Both the position numbers and the translations under genes were made by a program. From positions 3,942,379 to 4,006,378 of the forward strand of contig NZ_CP115464.1 of NCBI RefSeq assembly GCF_027912515.1: a DNA stretch of 64,000 nucleotides, in the 5' to 3' direction. Of this stretch, positions 42,588-51,745 are shown piece after piece (position 1 is the first letter of the stretch; each line of letters starts with the position of its first letter). This DNA is from Brevundimonas sp. NIBR10 (lineage in GTDB: Bacteria > Pseudomonadota > Alphaproteobacteria > Caulobacterales > Caulobacteraceae). A model generated the notes under the pieces. That model saw only the letters and a program-made list of their open reading frames with translations. It did no database searches and was not told the origin of the DNA.

Positions 42588-43019
42588 ATGAGCACGATGA
42601 TTCCCCTCGACGACCTGATCTCAGCCGCCGCCGACAAGGCCGGACTGACCCCGGAACAGGCCCGCGCTGCACTGGTCAGCGCCTTGGGATTGCTGGAGAA
42701 ACATGCCGAGCCGGAGGCGATGGCGGCGGTCTATGCGGCCGTGTCGGGCGCGCGTGAGGCGGCCTTGTCCGACGAGGCGAAGCCGCCGCGCGGGGGGCTG
42801 ATGGGCGGGTTGATGAAGAGCGCCGGGGGTCTGTCGGGCAAGGCGATCGCCGACGCCATGGCCGTGCTGGGGCGGCTGGAGAAAGTCGGCGTCGGGCGCG
42901 ATGAGCTGAAGCGGCTGCTACCCGCCGCGCGCAACCGGCTGCGAACGGTGACGGGGGCAGATCCTCTGGGGGAGGCGGTCAAGACGGTGCCGGGGGTTGG
43001 GGCCTTGCTGGGCGGTTAG
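42588..43019 (+). CDS. Small alanine/glycine-rich protein of unknown function
   Basis: A 143-residue protein. The N-terminal 50 residues form a helix-rich domain (MIPLDDLISAAADKAGLTPEQARAAL). A Gly-rich hinge with GGLMGGLMK and a C-terminal helical part containing LKRLLPAARNRLR follow. A resemblance to DUF2267 or DUF2780 proteins is weak. No signal peptide. The gene is divergent from the acyltransferase and its last four bases overlap the COG3650 gene end. Confidence 0.65.
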   Translation: MSTMIPLDDLISAAADKAGLTPEQARAALVSALGLLEKHAEPEAMAAVYAAVSGAREAALSDEAKPPRGGLMGGLMKSAGGLSGKAIADAMAVLGRLEKVGVGRDELKRLLPAARNRLRTVTGADPLGEAVKTVPGVGALLGG

Positions 43020-43459
43020 GCCGGGGGCTGGGCCTCCAGCGCGGCCTTGGACGCCGCGCAGCCGTTCAGGGTTTCGCCGCCCAGCTTGACCATGGCGGTC
43101 AGGGGATAGGTGCGGTCGCTCATGCCATCCGAGCATTCGGTGGCGATCAGGGTGATCTCGATGGGCTGGTCGCCGATGGTCGAGGCATAGGTGGCGGTCG
43201 TGCCCTGGAGCGTCGGGCCGGAGTTGGTGCCCGTCTGCGGCGGGCCCTCGATGCTGGTGTAAGTGATCGCCGAGGCGGTGATCTCGACGCCCCAGAAGGG
43301 TTCGGTGCCCAGCGCCCGAACCGGCTGGTTGAGATCGACACCGGCCAAGGTCGCGGCGGCCGGTGCGGGCGCGGGGGCAGAGGTGGGCTGCGACGCCGGT
43401 TCCGAACACGCGGCGAGGGCGAGAACTGCGATGAAGGGCGCGGCGGCGATGGGGCGCAT
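43016..43459 (-). CDS. Putative lipoprotein, COG3650-like
   Basis: A 147-residue protein with a lipobox (ALAAC near residue 18) after a signal peptide. A Pro/Ala linker follows, then a domain with GTEPFWGVEITASAITY near residue 51, TECSDGMSDRTYP near 107 and LNGCAASKAAL near 131. The sequence pattern GTEPFW...CSDGMSDRTYP...GCA matches what I recall of COG3650 envelope proteins, whose role is unknown. It ends convergently with the alanine-rich gene. Confidence 0.75.
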   Translation of the reverse strand: MRPIAAAPFIAVLALAACSEPASQPTSAPAPAPAAATLAGVDLNQPVRALGTEPFWGVEITASAITYTSIEGPPQTGTNSGPTLQGTTATYASTIGDQPIEITLIATECSDGMSDRTYPLTAMVKLGGETLNGCAASKAALEAQPPA

Positions 43460-43532
43460 GAGGTGGTCCTTGGTGCTCGAGCCATGGTGACTGCGGATGC
43501 CGTCGCGTTCAAGCTAAGGCCTCATCTCTAAT

Positions 43533-43684
43533 TTCGTCATTCCGGGCGCAGCGCAGCGGAGACCCGGAACCCAGCGGCGCGCGAGAGCGCGAACCTGTCG
43601 CGCACACGAGCCCTTGAAATGCCGTGTCTGAACAAATCGCCTTCGGCGCCGCCTTGTTGCCCGGTCAAGCCCGGCAATGACGAA
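43533..43684. repeat. Palindromic intergenic repeat with near-matching ends
   Basis: TTCGTCATTCCGGGC at 43533-43547 and its near-complement GCCCGGCAATGACGAA at 43669-43684 bound about 150 bases of interior. Units of this type (GTCATTCC...GGGAATGAC) are common dispersed repeats in alphaproteobacteria. It lies just before the methyltransferase gene and after the COG3650 gene; no gene is seen between 43460 and 43740. Confidence 0.55.
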
Positions 43685-43740
43685 AGGAAGGAGAGAGGCT
43701 CGGCGTCGCCTTCCTCGGGCCCGGTGCCTAAGGTTCCCGG

Positions 43741-44880
43741 ATGGCGATTCGACCACCCACTCCTACACGACCGACGGCGTTCGAGTTCTTCGCGGGCGGC
43801 GGGCTGGCGGGGATCGGGCTGACTGCCGGGGGGCGAGGGTTTCAGATGAACTTCGCCAATGATCTGTCGCCGATGAAGGCGCGCGCGTTTCGCGACAATC
43901 ATCCAGACGTCCCGCTGCACGAGGGCGACGTCTGGGACCTGGCGGTCGCAGACCTGCCGGGGACGCCCGACCTGTGCTGGGCCTCGTCGCCGTGCCAGGA
44001 CGTCAGCCTGGCCGGCGCGCGGGGCGGGCTGGAGGCGCGGCGGTCGGGGGCCTTCTGGGGGTTCTGGCGGCTGATGCAGGGGCTGGACGCGGAGAGACGG
44101 GGCCCGCGCATCGTGGTGGTCGAAAATGTGGTCGGCCTGCTGACCTCGGGTCGGGGACGGGACTTCGCCACCGTCTGTGGGGCCATGGTCGAGGCGGGCT
44201 ATACGGTCGGAGCGCTGGAGGTCGATGCGGCGGCCTGGCTGCCCCAGTCGCGGCCCCGTCTGTTCATCATCGGGATGCGCGGCGTGACGGGAGCGGAGGG
44301 GCCGAGACCGGTCGCCCCATTCCATTCGCGGCGACTGATGGCCGCCCATGCGGTCCTGCCCGACCGGGTGCGGGCGGCCTGGGCCTGGTGGCGGCTGGCT
44401 GAACCGCCCAGGCGGAATGTCGATCTGACCGGTGTGCTGGAGCCGGACGCGGCGGTGAACTGGTTCGACGCGGCCCAGACCGAACGCCTGCTGGCCCTGA
44501 CCGCGCCCCTGCACCGCGCGCGGCTGGACGCGGCGGCGGCATCGGGCGAGCGTCGGGTGGCGGCGGCCTTCCGGCGGGTCCGGGTCGAGGCGGGCGTCAA
44601 GGTCCAGCGGCTGGAGGTGCGTCTGGACGGGCTGGCGGGATGTCTGAGGACGCCGTCGGGCGGGTCGTCGCGGCAGTACGTCCTGGTCTGCGAGGCCGGG
44701 CGGGTGCGGGCGCGGCGGATGACCGGGCGCGAGGCGGCTCGTCTGATGGGGGTTCCCGACGACTTTCGCCTGCCGGGGAGCGAGAGCGGGGCGCTGACCC
44801 TGATGGGCGACGCTGTGGCGACGCCGGTGGTGCGGGCGCTGACGGAGCAGTTGTTTCTGCCGGCGCTGGCGGGAGCTTAA
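43741..44880 (+). CDS. Orphan DNA (cytosine-5)-methyltransferase
   Basis: A 379-residue C5 methyltransferase with motif I FFAGGGLAGIG near residue 16, motif IV SSPCQD with the catalytic cysteine near residue 83, motif VI VVVENVVG, motif VIII LPQSRPRLFIIG, and motifs IX-X (RMTGREAARLMG, MGDAVATPVVRAL). The target-recognition region spans about 210-300. No restriction endonuclease or very-short-patch repair gene is adjacent. It is convergent with, and overlaps by four bases, the small membrane-protein gene. Its role is probably regulatory or anti-restriction. Confidence 0.9.
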   Translation: MAIRPPTPTRPTAFEFFAGGGLAGIGLTAGGRGFQMNFANDLSPMKARAFRDNHPDVPLHEGDVWDLAVADLPGTPDLCWASSPCQDVSLAGARGGLEARRSGAFWGFWRLMQGLDAERRGPRIVVVENVVGLLTSGRGRDFATVCGAMVEAGYTVGALEVDAAAWLPQSRPRLFIIGMRGVTGAEGPRPVAPFHSRRLMAAHAVLPDRVRAAWAWWRLAEPPRRNVDLTGVLEPDAAVNWFDAAQTERLLALTAPLHRARLDAAAASGERRVAAAFRRVRVEAGVKVQRLEVRLDGLAGCLRTPSGGSSRQYVLVCEAGRVRARRMTGREAARLMGVPDDFRLPGSESGALTLMGDAVATPVVRALTEQLFLPALAGA

Positions 44881-45143
44881 TCCTCCCCCTCCCGCCCCGG
44901 ATCCAGCGAGTTGTCGACGCGGTCGTCCCAGCCATCGCGGTGGGAGCGGAAGGCCAGGCCCATCAGGCCCCAGGTCAGGCCGATGGTGCCCAGAACGCCC
45001 AGGGTCAGGGCGATCCAGCCGTGGATCGTCAGCTCGCCACCGCCGATCAGGGTCCAGAAGCCGGCGATGGCTCCGGTTCCGGCCGCCGCCACCACCATGG
45101 CCAGCAACAGGCGCAACACAAAACGGACGGCAGGGTGATCCAT
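44877..45143 (-). CDS. Small two-helix membrane protein
   Basis: An 88-residue protein, unrecognised. It has two hydrophobic helices at about residues 8-30 and 41-64, then a charged tail (RSHRDGWDDRVDNSLDPGRE). The stop overlaps the methyltransferase gene end by four bases in convergent order. The next gene downstream on the minus strand is not close. Function unknown. Confidence 0.55.
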   Translation of the reverse strand: MDHPAVRFVLRLLLAMVVAAAGTGAIAGFWTLIGGGELTIHGWIALTLGVLGTIGLTWGLMGLAFRSHRDGWDDRVDNSLDPGREGED

Positions 45144-45220
45144 GCCGTCTGTCCTATCAGATCATGCGGGGCCTGTCGGCGGCCGCATGGTCGCGGTTCG
45201 GGGGTCGCGGGCGGGTGAGC

Positions 45221-45604
45221 CTATTTCTGGACCCAGGTGCCCGAGGCGTTGCGGTACCACTGGCCCGAGGGGATGCGGGCCTGGATCAGGGTCTCGAACA
45301 TGCGCACGCCGGCGACGTCCGCCGTGGTGCCGGCCCCGGCCGCGCTCTGGGCATAGGCGGCGCGGCGAGCCGAGTTGGTGGTCGTAACGGCGTCGCGCAG
45401 GGCTGAGTCCGACGAGGCGGTGCGGAAGCCGAGGAAGCCGTCGGCCTGTTCGCCGACCACGCCCTGGGCCTTGGCGGCGTCGATCAGGGCCTTCTGGGCC
45501 GAGGTCTGGGCCATGGCCGGTGTTGGGACTAGGGCCGATACCGTGACGGCGGCCGAACCCAGCGCCAGGACGGCGAAGGCGGCGGCGAGGAGATTGCGGT
45601 TCAT
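45221..45604 (-). CDS. ydbL: YdbL-family (DUF1318) periplasmic protein
   Basis: A 127-residue protein with a signal peptide to about residue 32 (TPAMA). The mature domain contains QKALIDAAKAQGVVGEQADGFLGF and RRAAYAQSAA, then a conserved end (SGQWYRNASGTWVQK). This is the DUF1318/YdbL pattern. It is the last gene of ydbH-ynbE-ydbL, following ynbE by 16 bases. The start at 45604 is the ATG next to a signal peptide; an in-frame ATG nine bases earlier is possible. In E. coli YdbL modulates the YdbH-YnbE bridge. Confidence 0.82.
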   Translation of the reverse strand: MNRNLLAAAFAVLALGSAAVTVSALVPTPAMAQTSAQKALIDAAKAQGVVGEQADGFLGFRTASSDSALRDAVTTTNSARRAAYAQSAAGAGTTADVAGVRMFETLIQARIPSGQWYRNASGTWVQK

Positions 45605-45620
45605 CGTGATCATCTTTCGA

Positions 45621-45827
45621 TCAGAACAGGTTCGGGTTTTCGCGCAGCAGGTCCTGAAGCTCCTGATCGAGGCGAATGCGGACGTTGGCGTCCAGCGTCG
45701 CATTGATCTGGATCGGATCGACCTGAAGGCGGATCGTGGGCGTGCAGGCAGCCAGACCCCCGACCATCACGGTCGAGGCCAGGGCCGCGAAGGCGAGGCG
45801 GCGGGGAAAGCTCTTTGGCGGCGTCAT
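45621..45827 (-). CDS. ynbE: YnbE-family outer-membrane lipoprotein
   Basis: A 68-residue lipoprotein: signal peptide, lipobox GLAAC near residue 27, and the mature TPTIRLQVDPIQINATLDANVRIRLDQELQDLL (quoted in two overlapping pieces by its key residues). YnbE subunits stack end to end with YdbH to reach the outer membrane. It sits between ydbH (88 bases upstream) and ydbL. Confidence 0.85.
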   Translation of the reverse strand: MTPPKSFPRRLAFAALASTVMVGGLAACTPTIRLQVDPIQINATLDANVRIRLDQELQDLLRENPNLF

Positions 45828-45915
45828 GGCGGGGGGTCTCCAGGATCGACGGTTCGTAGGCTTCAGTGCGCCGCGAGCGGTGAATGCGATCTGAACGTCT
45901 ATGCGGGTCTAACGG

Positions 45916-48900
45916 TCAAGGTAAGGGCGATGTTCCCGATGGCGTGGCCGGTGCGGCGTTGCGGGCGCGGTTGATGGCCAAGAGGTCACCGACCACCTCG
46001 TTCAGGTTCAATGTGGTGTTCAGGTTCAGGTCGATGCCCGTGTCACTGGGCAACGGCAGGGGCCGGTTCAGGAACTGGCGGCTGATCAGCTCGGGGATGG
46101 TCAGGCGCAGCTCCTGACGCTCGGGCGGGTCGTGGCGACCCTTGATGGCGAACATCAGCCGGACCCGGCCGTCGCCCTCGCTGTTCACATTGGCCGACAG
46201 GGTGTCGAACGCCAGGTTTTCCATGGCCTGATAGGCGAGGTCCTCGACCGTACCGGGCGGGATGGCGCCCCCGCCCCCAGCCTCGATCCCCGACAGGGCC
46301 TCGCGCTGGATCGACAGACGGCCGGGCTGGACGGCGGCCAGGGTTCCGGCCTGGATGCGAACGCCGGCGACAGGATCGTAGGTGAAGGGCAGGCGGCCGG
46401 AGACGACGGCGTCCAGCGCCACCTTGTCGTCGAACCCGGCCCCCTTGACCAGTTCGCCCAGCTGGACCCGGTCGAAGACGATGACGCCGTCGAAGGGGGT
46501 CGTCCGGTCGAGCGGCAGCAGCAAGGGCTCGATGCGGATGAAGCCGCCCGCAACTTGAATCTCGGCCCCCGAGACGGTGACGGCGGCCTTGCCGAGCGCG
46601 AAATTGACGTCGAGATCGGTCAGGTCGGTGATCGTCACCAGCTTGTCGACATGCAGGATCTGGCCCGGTGCCGTGGTCAGCGGGGCGAGGTTGGTGAAGT
46701 CAATGGTGCCGCGCAGACCCTGCACCGGCCCGGCGGGGGAGGTGAAATCGATCCCGGGCACAGTCAGGCGGCCGGAGCTGATGCCCTCCGGAAGCGCAGG
46801 ATCCCAGGCCAACTGGCCCTTGAAGGCCGCCGAGCCGGTGACCGGCGGGCTGACGATCCCGGCGACGAGCGGCGTCAGATCGACGGGCTGGAGGCCGCCG
46901 GGGGCAAAGGTGAGCGTTCCGGTGTCGATCTCCACGCCGCCGCGCCCGGTCAGGCCGTCGTGAGTCAGGTCCAGATGGGCGATGGGCGTCTGGCCTGAGA
47001 CCAGGTCGAAGCCGCCGGTCCAGCTCTCGCCGCTCAGAGTGGCCGAACCCGAGGCGGACAGGGGGTTGAAGCGGCGCGGCGTGGTGGCGTCGTTGACGCG
47101 GGCGGAGGCGATGTCGGCGGTCAGGCCGATGCCCGAGGGCGATCCGGTCACGGCCGCCGTCCCCTCGATCCGGTCGACGTCGAGGGCTAGGAAGGGGGCC
47201 CTGGCCGAGAAGGCTTTCAGGCCGAGGTCCGCGCGCCAGCGTCCATCGCGGACCTCGGCGAGGGGACGGCCTGCCGGACAGGCCTGGCCCGCGACGTCGA
47301 ACACGTCGTTCTCGCCCAGCTCCAGCCGTTCGACCACGACGTCGAGGCAGCGGGCGGCGGCATAGGTCAGGACGCCGCGATCGGTGGACAACGTGCCGGA
47401 GGTGGTGACGTCGAGGCCCTGGGCGAGGCCGAAGTCGAGCCTGGCGCGGCCGTCTAGGCGGGCGGAGAAGCCGCCGGGGGTCAGCCGCCAGTCGGGCACG
47501 TCGAAGGTCGCCTCGGGCAGGCCCCGGCCACGCGTCGCCGTGACCTTCAGCGCGCCACCGCCGAGCTCACCGGGCGCGGCCGAGAAGATCGGGCGGGCGA
47601 CGGGCAGGACGGTCAGGACACCGCCGTTACGGGGCGTCAGGCGCGCCGGGGCGGTCAGGTCGATCCGGGTTCCGAGCGTGCCCGCGCTGAGACGGAATGA
47701 CGGCAGGTCGACGGCGAAGTCGCCGAGCGCGGCCTTCATGGCGGCAAGCTCCGGCACGTCGTCGGGCCCGATCGGGCCGAACAGGGGCCAGCGACCACCG
47801 GAGCTCTTGAGCGCGCCCGTGGCCTGGATGAGGGTCTGGTCCCCCTGGATCATGTCCAGATCGGCCGTGCCGTTGAGACCCGTCAGGTTCAGATCGCCGA
47901 AGGTGGCCGTCGCGGCGGTCAGGACCACAGGGCCGGTGGCCTCGAAACCTGCACCGCGCCCGCCGAACGCCAGCGTCGACGACCGGACGGCGAGATCGGC
48001 AAGGGTCAGTTCACCCGCAGAGGCGCGGGTCGCTGTCAGCGTCGCCGGGCCGGTCGCCGACCACGTGAGGTCGCCCGCGTTCTGGCGCGACAGGTCGAGC
48101 CGGGTCGCGGTCAGGCCCAGGTTCGGTGCAGTGGCGGATAGACCCTCCCCGGTCACAGCGGCGGCGCGCAAGGTCCCGGTCAGGTCGCCGGCGATGCGGA
48201 AGGTCTCGATCCAGCCGGTGGTCTGGCCGCTGAACGTCAGGCGCGCATTGGGCGAAGACGTGGCCACACCGCCGACGCCCAGGGCGTCCCCGGTCATCGA
48301 CAGGTCGAACGAGGCCCGGCCGTCGCCACGTCGGGTCTTCAGGTCCGGATAGGGCAAGTCGGCGATCAGGCCGATGCGGGCATTGCGGCCTGACACGACC
48401 GGGCCTGACAGGTCGGCGGCGCGCAGGTTCAGCCCCAGCGCCACGCGGTCGCCGGTGGTGGTCAGGTCGAGGGTGGCGGCCAGACCCGTGGCCTGCGTCT
48501 CCCCCTGGGCCAGGCGCAGGTCGGGGGTCCTGGCCTTCAGCCGCATCAGCTTGCCGTTGTCGACAGTCAGGTCGGCGAAGGCAGTGACCGGGCCGTAGTC
48601 GGTCGCAAGGTTCAGGCGGCCGCCCTGGACGATGATGAGCGGAGAGCGGCTGTCAGGTTGCGGCGGTCGGCCGGTGAATTCCTCGATGACCGGATCGAGA
48701 CTGCCCATGGAGAAGCGATTGTCGGACCAGCGGGCCTTCAGAACCGGCCGGGTCAGGAGGATGCGGCTGGGGGTCACACCGAACCCGGCCCCGGTCCACG
48801 GGCCCGTGAGGCGATAGTCGACGCTGACGTCGCCGGAGAAATCGGGATCGCGGGGATCGCCGACGACGATCCGACCGACGAAGCCGTCCAGCTCGAGCCG

Positions 48901-49128
48901 ATCGACACGCACGGTCGCAGGCACGCCCCGGTCATCGAGCCAGCCGACCAGAACCTCGCGCGCCACCACCCGTCGGTTCAGCCAGGCCACGCCGACCACG
49001 AGGCCCAGCGCCGTCGTGGCCATCAGGGCGACGATCGCGACCCTGCGCCCTGTGCGCCTCTTGCGAGGCGTCGGCGTCCGGGAGGGTTCAGGGTCGACGG
49101 CGTGCGCCGACGCGGAGTGATCCGTCAT
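45916..49128 (-). CDS. ydbH: YdbH-family AsmA-like inter-membrane phospholipid-transport protein
   Basis: A 1070-residue envelope protein with one N-terminal membrane helix (about 26-50) and a long periplasmic beta-strand-rich region. Segments such as LSIQREALSGIEAGGGGAIPPGTVEDLAYQAME near the C-terminus and ELISRQFLNRPLPLPSD are typical of YdbH (DUF748/AsmA-like) proteins, described here by position around residues 945-1035. With YnbE it forms a bridge moving phospholipids to the outer membrane; TamB and YhdP are its paralogues. It heads ydbH-ynbE-ydbL. Confidence 0.88.
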   Translation of the reverse strand: MTDHSASAHAVDPEPSRTPTPRKRRTGRRVAIVALMATTALGLVVGVAWLNRRVVAREVLVGWLDDRGVPATVRVDRLELDGFVGRIVVGDPRDPDFSGDVSVDYRLTGPWTGAGFGVTPSRILLTRPVLKARWSDNRFSMGSLDPVIEEFTGRPPQPDSRSPLIIVQGGRLNLATDYGPVTAFADLTVDNGKLMRLKARTPDLRLAQGETQATGLAATLDLTTTGDRVALGLNLRAADLSGPVVSGRNARIGLIADLPYPDLKTRRGDGRASFDLSMTGDALGVGGVATSSPNARLTFSGQTTGWIETFRIAGDLTGTLRAAAVTGEGLSATAPNLGLTATRLDLSRQNAGDLTWSATGPATLTATRASAGELTLADLAVRSSTLAFGGRGAGFEATGPVVLTAATATFGDLNLTGLNGTADLDMIQGDQTLIQATGALKSSGGRWPLFGPIGPDDVPELAAMKAALGDFAVDLPSFRLSAGTLGTRIDLTAPARLTPRNGGVLTVLPVARPIFSAAPGELGGGALKVTATRGRGLPEATFDVPDWRLTPGGFSARLDGRARLDFGLAQGLDVTTSGTLSTDRGVLTYAAARCLDVVVERLELGENDVFDVAGQACPAGRPLAEVRDGRWRADLGLKAFSARAPFLALDVDRIEGTAAVTGSPSGIGLTADIASARVNDATTPRRFNPLSASGSATLSGESWTGGFDLVSGQTPIAHLDLTHDGLTGRGGVEIDTGTLTFAPGGLQPVDLTPLVAGIVSPPVTGSAAFKGQLAWDPALPEGISSGRLTVPGIDFTSPAGPVQGLRGTIDFTNLAPLTTAPGQILHVDKLVTITDLTDLDVNFALGKAAVTVSGAEIQVAGGFIRIEPLLLPLDRTTPFDGVIVFDRVQLGELVKGAGFDDKVALDAVVSGRLPFTYDPVAGVRIQAGTLAAVQPGRLSIQREALSGIEAGGGGAIPPGTVEDLAYQAMENLAFDTLSANVNSEGDGRVRLMFAIKGRHDPPERQELRLTIPELISRQFLNRPLPLPSDTGIDLNLNTTLNLNEVVGDLLAINRARNAAPATPSGTSPLP

Positions 49129-49414
49129 CGGAAATAGGCGGGGGGTGTGGCCTGGAGCCGCAGGGTCATGAGGTTCGTCATAGACTGATCGCGCGAAGGG
49201 CGAAAAGCCCCGCCCGGGCGGGAGGTTCCCCTGCGGTCACGGCGGTTAACGGTTTGTAACGCCCTTCTTTCCATTGTGGTCTTGCTGAGGTATACGACCT
49301 GTCTCGCGACACCGGGGTACATCGGGCGCGATCCTTGCATAGCCTTATGCAGACTTGGCGTTTCAGACTTAGATTTCCGGGGCGCTGTGGGGCGTCGTCA
49401 TTTTTCGGGGACCG

Positions 49415-50776
49415 ATGGCTCAGTTCGATCCACGCCGCCAGCCGATGCGTTTTGCACCGCACCTGCTGACTGCCACGGCCGCTTTGTCGGTCGCGCTTCT
49501 CGCCGGTCGGGTATACCAACCCGCTCAGGCGCAGGAAGTTCCCGAACTGACCCAACAACAGGTTGATGCGCTCGAAGCGCGCGCCTTCGCCGCCGCCGGA
49601 GCTCCCGCCGGACTGACCGCCCCAGAAAACGTCGCGGTCCAGATCCGCAAGGGCGAAACCTTCGAGCAGGCCATGCTGCGCACCGGCATCGGTGCCGCCG
49701 AGGCCCACGCCGTCGCCGCCACCATTTCCAACGCCTTCGACCTGAACGCCATGGGCGCGGGCCTGAAGTTCGAGACCGCCATTTCCAAGCCGCGTGGCGG
49801 GATGGGCGAGCCGCGCCTGATCGGCCTGACCATGCGTACGGGCCCGGCCAGCCAGCTTACTGTGTCCCGCAGCTTCGACGGCGCGCTGCGCCTGCGGGCG
49901 TTGGACGAGAAGGTCACGCACGAGACCGTCGTCGCGCGCGGGACGATCGACCGCTCGCTGGCCTCTTCGGCCGGGGCCTTCGGTGCCACCTCCGCCATCA
50001 TCCGTCGGGCCACTCAGGTTCTGGCCGGCAAGCTGGACATGGGGCGTGACGTTCGCAGCGCCGACCAGTTCACCCTTGTGTTCGACCGCTCGGTGACCGA
50101 ACAGGGCCGCACGGTCGCGACCGGCGACCTGCTGTACGCCGAACTCAAGGGCCAGGCCTTCTATCGCTTCAAGCCGGCCGGTGCGCGCGAGTTCGCCTAT
50201 TTCGACGCCGCCGGACGCAACCTGCGCACCACGGCCATGCGGGCCCCGCTGTCCAGCTTCCGCCGCGTGTCCTCGGGATTCGGCGTGCGGGTCCACCCGC
50301 TGTCGGGCTATCGCAAGATGCACCAGGGCATGGACTATGCGGCCGTGACCGGAACGCCGGTCGTTTCCCCCGCTGACGGCGTCGTCGTCGAGGCGCGGCG
50401 CTGGGGCGGATACGGCAACTGGCTGCGCATCCGTCACGCCAACGGGCTCGAGACCGGCTATGGCCACCTGTCCCGTTATGGGTCGGGCATTCGCGCAGGC
50501 CAGCGGGTCACCCAGGGACAGGTCGTCGCCTTCGTCGGCTCGACCGGGGCCTCGACGGGTCCGCACCTGCACTATGAAATCTGGCGCGGTGGCCAGCGGA
50601 TCAATCCGGCCGGTATCCGCACCTCCGAGGGCACCGTTCTGGCGGGTGCCGACCTCAACGCCTTCCGCGCCGAAAAGGCCCGGATCGACCGGATCATCGC
50701 CTCGGGCGGCGAGAAGCGTCAGATCGGCGCGGCCCAGGTCGCCGCCGCCCCCGGCCTGCGTCCCGCTCAGGGGTAA
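49415..50776 (+). CDS. M23-family metalloendopeptidase with opacity-type N-terminal domain
   Basis: A 453-residue protein with a basic N-terminus and one hydrophobic helix (about 16-35) acting as signal or anchor. Its middle has a domain with QIRKGETFEQAMLRTGIG near residue 71 and a second containing TLVFDRSVTEQGRTVATGDLLYAELK near 225 (key F-D-R). The C-terminal peptidase has SSGFGVRVHPLSGYRKMHQGMDYA near 288 (H-x3-D) and GPHLHYEIW near 386 (HxH), the zinc ligands of an active M23 enzyme that cuts peptidoglycan. It is divergent from ydbH across 286 bases that hold no gene. Confidence 0.9.
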   Translation: MAQFDPRRQPMRFAPHLLTATAALSVALLAGRVYQPAQAQEVPELTQQQVDALEARAFAAAGAPAGLTAPENVAVQIRKGETFEQAMLRTGIGAAEAHAVAATISNAFDLNAMGAGLKFETAISKPRGGMGEPRLIGLTMRTGPASQLTVSRSFDGALRLRALDEKVTHETVVARGTIDRSLASSAGAFGATSAIIRRATQVLAGKLDMGRDVRSADQFTLVFDRSVTEQGRTVATGDLLYAELKGQAFYRFKPAGAREFAYFDAAGRNLRTTAMRAPLSSFRRVSSGFGVRVHPLSGYRKMHQGMDYAAVTGTPVVSPADGVVVEARRWGGYGNWLRIRHANGLETGYGHLSRYGSGIRAGQRVTQGQVVAFVGSTGASTGPHLHYEIWRGGQRINPAGIRTSEGTVLAGADLNAFRAEKARIDRIIASGGEKRQIGAAQVAAAPGLRPAQG

Positions 50777-50790
50777 GGTTCCCTACCCGC

Positions 50791-51669
50791 TCATTCCGGC
50801 AGCGGAATGAACTCCAGATCGTCCTCGGTGGGCAGGGCCATGCGACCGGCCTTCCAGTCCGCCTTGGCCGCATCGATGCGCGCCTGGGTCGAGGCGACGA
50901 AATTCCACCAGATCAGCCGCTCTCCGATTGGCTCGCCGCCCAAGGCCATGACGGTGGACCCCTGCAGCGCCTTGACGGTCGGCTCGGCGTGCGGCTCCAG
51001 CACGATCATCTGGCCGGCGTGGAAGGTCCGGTCGGCAACCTCGATCGATCCCTTGGCGACGAACAGCGCGCGTTCGCTCATCCCGCCCGAACCCTTGCCG
51101 GGCGGGGGAGCCGTGCGGACGCCCTCCTGCATCTCCCAGTGGACATAGAACAGGGGCGAGGACGTCTTCACCTTGGCCGCGGCCCCATAGGCCTCGCCCG
51201 CCACCAGCCGCGCGAACAGGCCGCCGTTCTCATAGGCCGGCAGGTCGTCTTCGCCATGGTGGTCGAAGCTGGGGTCGATGTCTTCGGCGCCGTCGGGCAG
51301 GGCGATCCAGGCCTGCATCCCATGCATGGGGCCGCCGGTCGATTTCTTCAGCGGATCGGTGCGTTCGGAGTGGACGATGCCCTTGCCTGCCGTCATCCAG
51401 TTGACCTCGCCCGGACGAATGGCCTGGGTCACCCCCAGATTGTCGCGGTGCATGATCTCGCCCTCGAACAGATAGGTCAGGGTCGACAGGCCGATGTGCG
51501 GATGCGGCCGGACATTGATCGCGTCGGCACCCGGTGCGAACTCCGCCGGTCCCATCTGGTCCAGGAAGATGAAGGGGCCGATCATCCGGCGCGTCGGAAA
51601 CGGCAGGACGCGCCCGACCTCGAACCCGCCGAGATCCTTGCGCCGCGCGTCGATCACCAACTCGATCAT
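50791..51669 (-). CDS. Pirin family protein
   Basis: A 292-residue bicupin protein. Metal-binding histidines are in VRPHPHIGLSTLTYL near residues 54-60, and H and E are in IVHSERT near 102. The N-terminal RRKDLGGFEVGRVLPF region and the C-terminal EPTVKALQGSTVMALGGEPIGE region (key G-G-E-P-I-G) are pirin signatures. Pirins can have quercetinase activity or act in redox-linked regulation; the role here is unknown. Confidence 0.9.
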   Translation of the reverse strand: MIELVIDARRKDLGGFEVGRVLPFPTRRMIGPFIFLDQMGPAEFAPGADAINVRPHPHIGLSTLTYLFEGEIMHRDNLGVTQAIRPGEVNWMTAGKGIVHSERTDPLKKSTGGPMHGMQAWIALPDGAEDIDPSFDHHGEDDLPAYENGGLFARLVAGEAYGAAAKVKTSSPLFYVHWEMQEGVRTAPPPGKGSGGMSERALFVAKGSIEVADRTFHAGQMIVLEPHAEPTVKALQGSTVMALGGEPIGERLIWWNFVASTQARIDAAKADWKAGRMALPTEDDLEFIPLPE

Positions 51670-51745
51670 GTCGATTCCCCAAAGCCTGTCGTAACATCGC
51701 TCGTGGAGCGGCGCGGCGCAACGCGGGGTTGGCGGATTCGGTGGA

